This document shows positions 57,201 through 64,000 of a DNA stretch of 64,000 bases, piece by piece. The notes below the pieces were generated by a model. That model did no database searches and had not been told where the DNA came from. It saw nothing but the letters and a program-made list of their open reading frames with translations. The DNA lies in the NCBI GenBank assembly GCA_035048485.1, contig CM068587.1:55051501-55115500 (forward strand). The letters are read 5' to 3'. A program made the translations under genes and the position numbers. Position 1 is the stretch's first letter. Every line of letters starts with the position of its first letter. This stretch comes from Pteria penguin (lineage: Eukaryota > Mollusca > Bivalvia > Pterioida > Pteriidae).

Positions 57201-60200
57201 AATGTGGAAGTTCCCTTACTGATATTGTGTTCTTGTTGGATTCGTCTGGTAGTGAGGGAAGGTCTAATTTCGACAAACAATTAGACTTCGTGAAAAATTT
57301 TGCCAATCAGTTCGATATAGGACCAAAGAACGTGCAAGTTGGAGTGGCCACGTTTTCAACCCATGTGCGCGAATGGATAAAACTTAACCAGTTCTCCGAC
57401 AGACAAGCATTGACATCTGGTATAGGCGGTATTCATTATGACGGAGGTCTGACGTATACGGAAGATGCATTGAAATATGCGAGGATGAAAGCATTTTCAA
57501 GTACCAATGGCGGCAGACCAGGAGCAGCTAAGTTGGTCGTTGTGATGACGGACGGACAATCTTATAAGTAAGATAATTCTGCTACCTACAGACATAATAT
57601 TGCGGTTCAATTTATCATCTCGTCGATTTCTTGTCTTTCGGATTAGACAAAAAATCCGAGGCACGTGAATGATCCCTCACTACTTATGATGGGTCCTTTG
57701 CAAAGGTGTACGTACCCGAAGCGATGAGAAATGCTTAACGCACCGACATGTACAGAGGCACGGGTCCTTATATGCACTGAAGCACAGGTCCTCATATGTA
57801 CCGAGGCACAGGTCCTCATATGTACCGAGGCACGGGTCCTCATCTATACTGAAGCATATGTACGGAGGCACGAGTCCTCAAAAATACAGACGCACGGATC
57901 TTCATATACCGAGACACGGATCCTCAAATATACCGGGGCACGGGTGTTCATATATAATGAGACACGAGTCCTTATATATTTATACAGAGATACTGGTCCT
58001 CACATATACCGAGGCATTGATGGTCCTTGATGTATATCTTCTTACAGGAGATTGTGGTTGTGTCCAGTTTCTCGATCCTGAAATTAGCACACAACACCGA
58101 GAAAAAATTTCTACGTGGGCTATCTCCAATCATGATCTTTAACCGCTTGTCTTTACTTTTGCCATTACAGTCACGCTAATACCCTCCGGGAAGCGAGATT
58201 ATTGAAGGCTGTCCCGGGGATGAAGGTGATATCCGTGGGAATCGGGTCCAGTGTCAGTAAGACAGAATTATCCGCCATCGCGACCGACGCTCAACATACC
58301 TATAGTGTGCAGAACTTCGACGCTCTGAAGAAACTCAGTTCTGAAATCACATACACTTCATGTCAAAGTAAGGTTAATTTATTTATTTTATCTATTTATT
58401 ATTTATTTATTTATTTATTTATTTATTCATTCATTCATTTACTTATAATTTATCTATTCAACTATTATTGATTTATCATTTTATCTATTTATTTGTCAAT
58501 CTATTTTTTTATTGAAATAAAAGATTTTATCTGAACATAGAGGTCACTCATTTAAAACGATTTCCTAGCACGGATATCAAATGAATACAATGTGTATATA
58601 CATAATGACGTGTCTTGCTATGTTTTCATCGTGAAAATATATTTCCTATAACTTATCAGATTATAGAGGAACGAGTTGCCTTTAGTTAAATTGTTGAATA
58701 TATAAAGGTGCCTTCAAACACTTCATAGAACCGGCATATCTCAGTCAATGAGGCGCTTGATTCTTGATCGAGTTGTCCAAGGTTCGATTCCCTCCAGAGT
58801 TTGTCGGTGTCCTGCCTTTCGGATGATACACATCTGCGGATCCAGAGGGGTGGACCGGGGGTGTGGACCCACCCTGAAATTTGGCGAAAATTACTTTTCT
58901 TGTTATTTTTCGAAGTAAAATTAGCAATTTTTTTCCTAAAAACATGGGTGGACCCCTTCCAAGAAAATCATCGGGGTGGATCCCATCTCAAAATATTTCT
59001 GGATCCGCGCCTGATAAAGTAAAAATTCGAGATACTGTGTTACGATAAATGTGGTTGGTAAAAGATCGCTCACTTTTTCGGGTGGGTCTTTTGCATGGTG
59101 CCATTGGTGGTTTCTGTGCACTGCATTAGGCAGATACCATCATCGTATAAGTGCAACAATCTCAGTGTGGCATAAAGCAAGGAGCAACCAAACAAGCGAA
59201 GTCTAACACTACATGCAATTTGTTTTTAAGCATGTGGGTTCGTGCAAACCGCCGACATCATTTTTGCCCTGGATTCCTCGAGCAGCGAAGGCGCCATCAA
59301 TTTCCAGAAGCAGCTTGACTTCGTAGAAAGGTTTGTCACTGACCTCCCAGTAGGACCAAATAACGTCCAGTTCAGTGTGGTCAGCTTTGGTTCCACCGTC
59401 CAGAATGAATTTTACTTGAATCAATACAGTCAGAAAAGACCCATCTTAAACGCCGTCCAGAGCGCTCATAATATTGGGGGTACGACGCACACAGGTGAAG
59501 CGCTGAATTACATCAGAAACAATAATATTCTACCCGTGAATGGCGCCAGGCCGAATTCTACTCAGTTCGTCATTGTTCTCACCGACGGAGCATCTACCAA
59601 TTCTACAGCTACCATCTCGGAGGCAAACAAACTGAAGCAACTTGGCGTCACTGTGATGGCGATCGGAGTTGGATCTGGCGTCAATAAAGCTGAATTAGAC
59701 ACCATTGCGTCCGATCCTAATCACGTGTTCACGACGTCGACATTCGATGCGCTGCAGACGATTCGAGAAGACGTCAAGAAAGCAGCTTGTGAAGGTGTGT
59801 GAATTATTTGCTATTAGTTCTCATTTATTCATTTATTAATTTATTCATTCATTCGCTTGTTCATTTATTCATTCATTTGTGTCTGTCAGTCAGTCACTGA
59901 GAAATTAAACCAATAATTTTCATAGATGTACTGTGCTTTGACAGTTTTGGACTAGCAGCGATTCTCGGCTACTTACTTATTAATGGTGTAATGCCGTTCC
60001 GTGTATATTCTACTATTATCATGTTTTGTGTGCAGGTCCTTGGTGATTTGTGTCATACAGCTTTGTCAGATGTCTTCTGTTTTCTCTTTCATAATAAGTT
60101 GGATGGCTTTTAGTGTAATGCAACAAATTTCATCAAATGCCTCTGGAAAAAATGTATGAAAATATTCTGAAATATTGAATTTGTGCGACGTCAGTTTGGC

Positions 60201-61559
60201 TATAGTATTTGGGGAGTGATGACAACTCAATTTGATGCAAAAGAAAGAAAGAAAGAAAGGAAGAATGAAAGAAAGAAGACATCAGTGCAAAGAAAACGGT
60301 TGATGTCTTTTGAATGTTATGCGACCGTTTCAAATTGGTGGCCATCTTTACGTTTTAGTCAGTTTTGAATAATCACGGGTAAACTCGTTTTTGTTTTACA
60401 AAATATTTTTGTAATATTTTCTTGTTGAATGAAATACATATGTTATATAAATCGACTTACAACATTTTGCCATTAACAAGCATATTTTTTATTCATATAT
60501 TTAGTATGGTCATCTTTATATTAGTAGCAAGATGTTTGTTTTCGAAAATATAGGTGTCAACACAACGGTGGCCCCGCCTACTACCACACCTCTTCCCACC
60601 ACTACACCTACGAGTACCACCACCGCGGCACCACCATCACCCTCCACCACGCCAACTCCCTCGACCTTAACGACAGATGGTAGGTCTTACAAATGTTCCC
60701 CACATTATGATATCTTGACAATGCTTTGGAAATGTACAGCTTTAGATACAATTTTCGGTTTTGACATGCGCAATGTAGCTTCTGATATTGCCCAATTGTT
60801 CACTGTAATAAGGTAGAGATGCTCCCTCCCGCTTGCAATGGAAAAAAAAATACTTAAAGCAATATAAACTGTAACTTCTACTTAAAATATGCAAATACCA
60901 TTTAATACATATATCTAGTTATCTTTTCTCTCTGACTTATTTCCGTCCCGAAAAGAAACGCAAACATTCAGAATTGAGGAATGAAAACATATACTTTAAG
61001 GACTTATAAGTGATATATATCGGCTAATTTTTCACACATTCTTAATTAAGAGTTCCAGCTTATAATGCTTTATTTCATAGTGTAAATTTAACATTACTTG
61101 TAAGCTGAGATATACTTTGACACATTCTCATCTTGATACTTGTATCTAAAAAAATAAAAAGAGAAAAGTTAACGTTCTTTGCACGATAGGCCTCAGAATC
61201 TGTATACTTTCCTTCACTGTGAAAAGAAAGGAGCAGCATAGAGAGTTCTGTAACGGGATGTACGTGTAGATGTAGAAGCTTTCGTTCTTTACTTATTGTG
61301 GCTTAATAGCTGTGTATCAAAATCGGTACGATACCAACTGAAATTTGCAAGGGTTTGTGGGATTGAAAAGATCTTCCTGCACAAGTTGTTCAACAATGAC
61401 ACTGCTTGTCGTTTTTGCTTTTTGTAATGTTTGTCATAAATTTCCCTTTTGCTATGCTTTTAGAACTCTAGCATCGCTTGTATGCCGCGTTATATCCGCT
61501 TCTTCGTATTTTTGCAGCAGCGACCACTCAAGAGACGTCCACCATCGAGATTATTACTG
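42209..61559 (+). CDS. Secreted multi-vWA-domain protein, 5' complete, 3' end beyond window
   Basis: Exons: 42209-42272, 44590-44827, 48879-49022, 50069-50259, 51250-51816, 52244-52527, 53278-53557, 54414-54989, 55517-55543, 57201-57567, 58171-58367, 59231-59794, 60554-60679 and 61518-61559, all GT/AG and in phase (1222 codons so far). A signal peptide (MWSTLLILSLCVAVHGQ) is followed by six tandem von Willebrand factor A domains, each starting and ending near a Cys, then a Thr/Pro-rich mucin-like linker. Each domain keeps DxSxS, the MIDAS Thr and a TDG motif, so metal-dependent adhesion is likely. Matrilin- and collagen-VI-like proteins share tandem vWA domains; an extracellular matrix, shell-matrix or adhesive role is inferred. 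The start context is good (A at -3). Downstream exons (perhaps a membrane anchor or further domains) are not visible. Confidence 0.88.
42430..43210. repeat. Degenerate ~35-bp tandem repeat
   Basis: About 20 diverged units of CTGTTGAAGGTCAGTTGTCC with AATCCGAATGTGTAC, in the first intron of the vWA gene. It is interrupted by a ~165-bp MITE at 42514-42680. Confidence 0.8.
42514..42680. mobile_element. MITE with CAGTGGCGGAT ends
   Basis: CAGTGGCGGATTAAGGGGGG and CTGGATCCGCCACTG form the inverted ends, and TTGTTA flanks both sides as a possible 6-bp target duplication. It is inserted in the degenerate 35-bp array. Related elements are at 54185-54350, 56662-56817 and 58830-59023. Confidence 0.8.
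43700..43895 (-). mobile_element. Diverged main-family SINE
   Basis: Reverse-strand core: TTTTACGTCATGTCCAGATT, GTGGCGCCATCTGCTC, TTTATTGTTTCATCAGAAAG and GGGACTCGAACACAGGACC. Contains a poly-C run near 43790. Confidence 0.75.
43911..44044. repeat. 67-bp exact tandem duplication
   Basis: Two copies of CAGGACTTAAATGAGCCAAG... (43911 and 43978), essentially identical, so the duplication is recent. Confidence 0.9.
44590..50259 (+). CDS. vWA domain 1 (three exons)
   Basis: Exons 44590-44827, 48879-49022 and 50069-50259. MIDAS is DESYS (34-38), the Thr lies in GATYTHTALKF, and the Asp in VLTDGQSS. The domain ends in LTHAACL. It is the most intron-interrupted module; both internal introns (phase 2) contain minisatellites. 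The first MIDAS residues differ slightly from the other domains (Glu-Ser-Tyr rather than Ser-Ser-x). Confidence 0.88.
45390..46626. repeat. 30-bp minisatellite, about 40 copies, with ~426-bp higher-order duplication
   Basis: The unit is CATGTTTCTCCCCATCGTCT plus TCAGACCGGG, in vWA intron 2. Because 30 is a multiple of three, long open frames appear on both strands (up to 344 codons); they are repeat translations. A variant unit with CCATCGACTATCGTC occurs near 45814 and again near 46241, marking a duplicated ~426-bp block. Confidence 0.95.
46621..47113. repeat. 56-bp minisatellite, about 9 copies
   Basis: The unit contains GACATGACATGCAGTCTATG, AACCACTATCTATCGTCGTG and GTCTCCCTCTTCCTCT. It directly follows the 30-bp array in the same intron. 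Confidence 0.95.
47725..48726. repeat. 31-bp minisatellite with ~85-bp higher-order unit, SINE-interrupted
   Basis: Units of GGAGCATATGACACTGCCGT plus CTTGCAGCACT, several shortened. A block with CGCATTGGAGCATACGACAC recurs about every 85 bp (48412-48600). A SINE splits the array at 47816-48012. Confidence 0.92.
47816..48012 (-). mobile_element. Main-family SINE inside the 31-bp array
   Basis: Reverse strand: CCACCCGAAGTAGTGAGAAA, CTACTGTCTCATCCGAAAGA, GGAGTCGAACCC (B-box complement) and AGGCCACACCGGCTT (head complement). The 3' tail is missing. Array units flank it on both sides. Confidence 0.88.
49009..49490. repeat. 36-bp minisatellite seeded by an exon/intron junction
   Basis: The array starts at the donor of vWA exon 48879-49022. 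The exon end CATCAACCAG/GTGAGT is repeated about 13 times as CATCAACCAGGTGAGTTCAC or TACAACCAGGTGAGTTCACA followed by ATAATCACCCGACC. Many units keep a consensus 5' splice site. Confidence 0.92.
51250..51816 (+). CDS. vWA domain 2 (single exon)
   Basis: A full domain in one phase 1-1 exon: CKSRKVDIVFAVDSSSSISS, the Thr in TGITNTDKALSHI, VIVLTDGQSTNPS, VVAIGVGSG, closing at EEVTCD. All MIDAS residues are present. Open frames on the other strand are shadows. Confidence 0.92.
52244..53557 (+). CDS. vWA domain 3 (two exons)
   Basis: Exons 52244-52527 and 53278-53557 are joined in phase 0. It has CKSKKADIVFLLDSSASEG, GSTFTDLGLDLVK at the exon end, then ILIVMTDGQSTDP and IAIGIGSGVNPTEL, closing at LATCKG. 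The internal intron contains a 43-bp minisatellite. Confidence 0.9.
52676..53160. repeat. 43-bp minisatellite, about 11 copies
   Basis: The unit is CTCTCACCATTGACAGGAGA, TGTTAACTCCTCACGGGCGC, CTG, in the intron that splits vWA domain 3. Confidence 0.95.
54185..54352. mobile_element. MITE with GGATCCAG-type ends
   Basis: ATGCGTGGATCCAGTAATTT at the left is mirrored by TCTGTATCCGTGCATGT at the right. The interior has GGGGGTCCAACC and a mirrored GGTTTCCAACCCC. In the intron before vWA domain 4. Confidence 0.65.
54414..54989 (+). CDS. vWA domain 4 (single exon)
   Basis: A phase 1-1 exon: CGEHPADIVFVLDSSSSEGS, the Thr in GNTRTDQGL, VAIVLTDGQSSSPS, VISVGIGNS, closing at KHAACG. A complete MIDAS is present. 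Confidence 0.92.
55517..55543 (+). CDS. 27-nt Pro/Thr linker micro-exon
   Basis: It lies between a TTTTCAG acceptor and a GGTATGT donor and encodes roughly TPAPPISP as a symmetrical phase 1-1 exon between vWA domains 4 and 5. It would keep the frame if included or skipped, so it may be alternatively spliced. Confidence 0.6.
55800..55995. repeat. Fold-back/dispersed element related to 21.3 kb
   Basis: AAGGAATTAAATGATAAG with GGATAGAGGTATATCGCG at the left is mirrored by CGTGGTATACCTCCATCC and GAATAATTCCTTAAATTC at the right. The middle holds GCACCATGCACTACGCGCAA. A large inverted repeat with poly-A and poly-T tracts. Confidence 0.6.
56325..56592 (+). mobile_element. tRNA-derived SINE, main family
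   Basis: Head AGCCGTCGTAGCCTAGGCAC (diverged A box), GGGTTCGAGTCCCGC (B box), core TTTAGGATGAGACAGTAAAA, tail AAATCAATCAATCAATCAGT. In the intron between the linker micro-exon and vWA domain 5. Confidence 0.88.
56662..56817. mobile_element. MITE with CAGTGGCGGAT ends, copy
   Basis: CAGTGGCGGATTTAGGGGGG at the left and TCCTGGATCCCCCACTG at the right, with a G-run and C-run mirrored inside. Same family as 42514-42680. Confidence 0.75.
57201..58367 (+). CDS. vWA domain 5 (two exons)
   Basis: Exons 57201-57567 and 58171-58367 (phase 2). It has CGSSLTDIVFLLDSSGSEGR, LTYTEDALKYA, LVVVMTDGQSY, then VISVGIGSSVSKTEL, closing at YTSCQ. The internal intron holds a SINE piece and a 24-bp minisatellite. 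Confidence 0.9.
57625..57725 (+). mobile_element. SINE fragment
   Basis: TTGTCTTTCGGATTAGACAA, GATCCCTCACTACTTATGAT and GGGTCCTTTGCAAAGGT correspond to the middle of the main SINE family. Head and tail are lost. Confidence 0.65.
57735..58035. repeat. 24-bp minisatellite, about 12 copies
   Basis: The unit is GGTCCTCATATGTACCGAGG plus CACA, increasingly degenerate to the right. In the intron splitting vWA domain 5. Confidence 0.93.
58377..58505. repeat. (ATTT)n-rich microsatellite
   Basis: ATTTATTTATTTATTT and ATTCATTCATTC sequence just after the donor of the second vWA5 exon. Confidence 0.9.
58731..59182 (+). mobile_element. Old SINE split by a MITE
   Basis: A SINE head (GGTTCGATTCCC near 58782, TGCCTTTCGGATGATA near 58815) stops at about 58829. 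The SINE core resumes at about 59024 (GTAAAAATTCGAGATACTGT, GTAAAAGATCGCTCAC, AGGCAGATACCATCATCGTA). The 195 bp between is a GGATCCAG-ended element. Confidence 0.75.
58830..59023. mobile_element. MITE with GCGGATCCAG ends inserted in a SINE
   Basis: CATCTGCGGATCCAGAGGGG at the left and TTTCTGGATCCGCGCCTGAT at the right. Same general family as 42514, 54185 and 56662. Confidence 0.75.
59231..59794 (+). CDS. vWA domain 6 (single exon)
   Basis: A phase 1-1 exon: CGFVQTADIIFALDSSSSEG, TTHTGEALNYI, FVIVLTDGASTNS, VMAIGVGSGVNKAEL, closing at KKAACEG. The acceptor is TTTTTAAG. Confidence 0.92.
60554..61559 (+). CDS. Thr/Pro-rich linker exons
   Basis: Exon 60554-60679 encodes a Thr/Pro/Ser-rich stretch (TTTPLPTTTPTSTTTAAPPS) likely to be O-glycosylated. 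Exon 61518-61559 continues ATTQETSTIEIIT in phase 1. The second exon is less certain because it is short and low-complexity. Confidence 0.7.
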
Positions 61560-61852
61560 GTAATCATTTTCACGAAATATGTTCCAAGTATGGAAAGCAT
61601 TTTGGGATATGCGAAAATCATATTACATAAATTACGACGACACAAGATGTTTAAGTAATTAGTGTAGCAAAAGTTTTGGGTATGAAAGTATAATACTATA
61701 ACTATACTTAGAATATTCTGTTCAAATATAATATAAATAACATGATAATATAATGTACTATAAATATAACTACTATTCATGTTGTGTGGATTTGACCTGT
61801 AACAGGTTTAATCCACATTCAACTAATATATGCAGTATTGAGATATTCTTAC

Positions 61853-63628
61853 GTTAGCCGAGTACTTCCAGTGTGTATTGCGGCTGCTGCTAGCCATACA
61901 GGAGTCGCTTACACCGTTATAACACCATATACTTCGGTATTTTACGTTGGCTGAGTGCTTCCGGTGTGTATTGCGGCTGCTGCTAGCCATACAGGAGTCG
62001 CTTACACCGTTATAACACCACATACTTCGGTATTTTACGTTGGCTGAGTACTTCCGGCGTGTATTGCGGCAGTGGCTAGCAATACAGGAGTCGCTTACAC
62101 CGTTATAACTTCGGTATTTTACGTTGGCTGAGTACGTCCGGTGTGTATTGCGGCTGTGGCTAGCAATACAGGAGTCGCTTACACCGTTATAACTTCGGTA
62201 TTTTACGTTGGTTGAGTACTTCCGGCGTGTATTGCGGCTGTGGCTAGCTATACAGGAGTCGCTTACACCGTTATAACACCATATACTTCGGTATTTTACG
62301 TTGGCTGAGTACTTCCGGTGTATATTGCGGCTGTGGCTAGCTATACAGGAGTCCCTTACACCGTTATAACACCATATACTTCGGTATTTTACGTTGGCTG
62401 AGTACTTCCGGCGTGTATTGCGGCTGCGGCTAGCTATACAGGAGTCGCTTACACCGTTATAACTTCGGTATTTTACGTTGGCTGAGTACTTCCGGCGTGT
62501 ATTGCGGCTGTGGCTAGCTATACAGGAGTCGCTTACACCGTTATAACACCATATACTTCGGTATTTTACGTTGGCTGAGTACTTCCGGCGTGTATTGCGG
62601 CTGCTGCTAGCTATACAGGAGTCGCTTACACCGTTATAACACCATATACTTCGGTATTTTACGTTGGCTGAGTACTTCCGGCGTGTATTGCGGCTGCGGC
62701 TAGCTATACAGGAGTCGCTTACACCGTTATAACACCATATACTTCGGTATCTTACATTGGCTGAGTACTTCCGGTGTGTATTGCGGCTGCGGCTAGCAAT
62801 ACAGGAGTCGACTTACACCGTTATAACTTCGGTATTTTACGTTGGCTGAGTACTTCCGGTGTGTATTGCGGCTGTGGCTAGCTATACAGGAGTCGCTTAC
62901 ACCGTTATAACATCATATACTTCGGTATCTTACATTGGCTGAGTACTTCCGGTGTGTATTGCGGCTGCGGTTAGCTACACAGGAGTCGCTTACACCGTTA
63001 TAACACCATATACTTCGGTATTTTACGTTGGCTGAGTACTTCCGGCGTGTATTGCGGCTGCGGCTAGCAATACAGGAGTCGCTTACACCGTTATAACACC
63101 ATATACTTCGGTATCTTACATTGGCTGAGCACTTCCGGTGTGTATTGCGGCTGCGGCTAGCTATACAGGAGTCGCTTACACCGTTATAACTTCGGTATTT
63201 TACGTTGGCTGAGTACTTCCGGCGTGTATTGCGGCTGCGGCTAGCTATACAGGAGTCGCTTACACCGTTATAACTTCGGTATCTTACATTGGCTGAGTAC
63301 TTCCGGTGTGTATTGCGGCTGCTGCTAGCCATACAGGAGTCGCTTACACCGTTATAACACCATATACTTCGGTATCTTACATTGGCTGAGCACTTCCGGT
63401 GTGTATTGCGGCTGCGGCTAGCTATACAGGAGTCGCTTACACCGTTATAACTTCGGTATTTTACGTTAGCTGAGTACTTCCGGCGTGTATTGCGGCTGTG
63501 GCTAGCTATACAGGAGTCGCTTACACCGTTATAACACCATATACTTCGGTATTTTACGTTGGCTGAGTACTTCCGGCGTGTATTGCGGCTGTGGCTAGCT
63601 ATACAGGAGTCGCTTACACCGTTATATC
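61853..63628. repeat. 93/84-bp satellite, about 20 copies
   Basis: The unit has TTGCGGCTGCTGCTAGCCAT, ACAGGAGTCGCTTACACCGT, TATAACACCATATACTTCGG and TATTTTACGTTGGCTGAGTA, then CTTCCGGCGTGTA. A shorter form lacks 9 bp (ACCATATAC). Both lengths are multiples of three, which keeps a minus-strand frame open for up to 139 codons at 62913-63332. It is probably intronic to the vWA gene or just beyond it. Confidence 0.95.
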
Positions 63629-64000
63629 ACCAGAATACTGGATATTTTACATTAGTACATACGTATCAATTATGAAGTATATTGCTTTTGATTAAACTCA
63701 CGTTTAATATGAATAATAAATATCAGAGCATATATAAGTTTATTTATTTGTTGCGCCATATGCGCATATCGAAAACGTATGTTTCTTCAGTAATGCTCCA
63801 GGCCTAAACTGTGGAAATCGAAAGTATAAATATCTGTAGAGCAAACTTATTGCTAAATTGTCAAAAAAGAAAGAGCCAAAGAGTGCATCTTAGGACAGAG
63901 CTATGCATGATTAATTTTAGAATAATTCACAAACTAAATTTGAAGTATACATATAGGGTCAGTCACAGGTACTGAAAACTCCTTTATAAAGCACATGGAT
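63629..64000. other. Window end, nothing recognised
   Basis: AT-rich sequence after the satellite. No exon with acceptor, frame and donor continuing the vWA gene could be supported. Confidence 0.6.

Noticed and set aside
57643..58142. Open frames on both strands with repeated Thr/Glu/Ala or Cys/Met/Arg
   Set aside because: Translations of the 24-bp minisatellite in a vWA intron.

Overview
The window reads as animal nuclear DNA, most likely a bivalve or other mollusc. It is AT-rich, with short exons bounded by GT/AG introns, many tRNA-derived SINEs with a shared core, small inverted-repeat transposons and very large intronic minisatellites. The mollusc call is an inference from repeat style and gene content; no search was run. 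Three protein-coding genes can be assembled exon by exon with consistent phases.

Region 1 (1-10.7 kb, plus strand): a complete nine-exon gene for the 26S proteasome ATPase Rpt3 (PSMC4, 417 aa). Its introns hold a LINE fragment split by a SINE, two near-identical copies of a ~244 bp inverted-repeat element, another SINE, and a decayed duplicate of the start of exon 3. Region 2 (10.7-16.4 kb) is intergenic: SINEs, fold-back elements and short tandem repeats, with no supported gene.

Region 3 (16.4-37.3 kb, minus strand): a twelve-exon gene for a predicted 914-aa protein of unusual architecture. In order it has an N-terminal macro-domain-like alpha/beta domain, a TIR-like domain, a second better-conserved TIR domain, a third divergent TIR-like domain, a low-complexity Lys/Glu-rich repeat tail, and a C-terminal CaaX box (CSIL). 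This is the most interesting item: it would join TIR chemistry (NAD+ cleavage in some families) to a possible ADP-ribose-binding module and to a lipid anchor. One intron holds a ~5.3 kb array of about 130 copies of a 41-bp unit.

Region 4 (37.3-42.1 kb) lies between two divergently transcribed genes. It holds a 44-bp minisatellite interrupted by a 721-bp inverted-repeat element, plus SINE pieces. Region 5 (42.2 kb to the window end, plus strand): a secreted protein gene with a TATA-like box, a signal peptide, six tandem von Willebrand factor A domains with intact MIDAS motifs, and a Thr/Pro-rich linker. Its 3' end is outside the window. All domain modules are bounded by phase-1 introns. Each of the four introns that interrupt a vWA domain contains at least one minisatellite, and some arrays repeat splice-site-like sequence. 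A 93/84-bp satellite occupies 61.85-63.63 kb.

Nearly all long open frames outside these exons are translations of tandem repeats and should not be annotated as genes.
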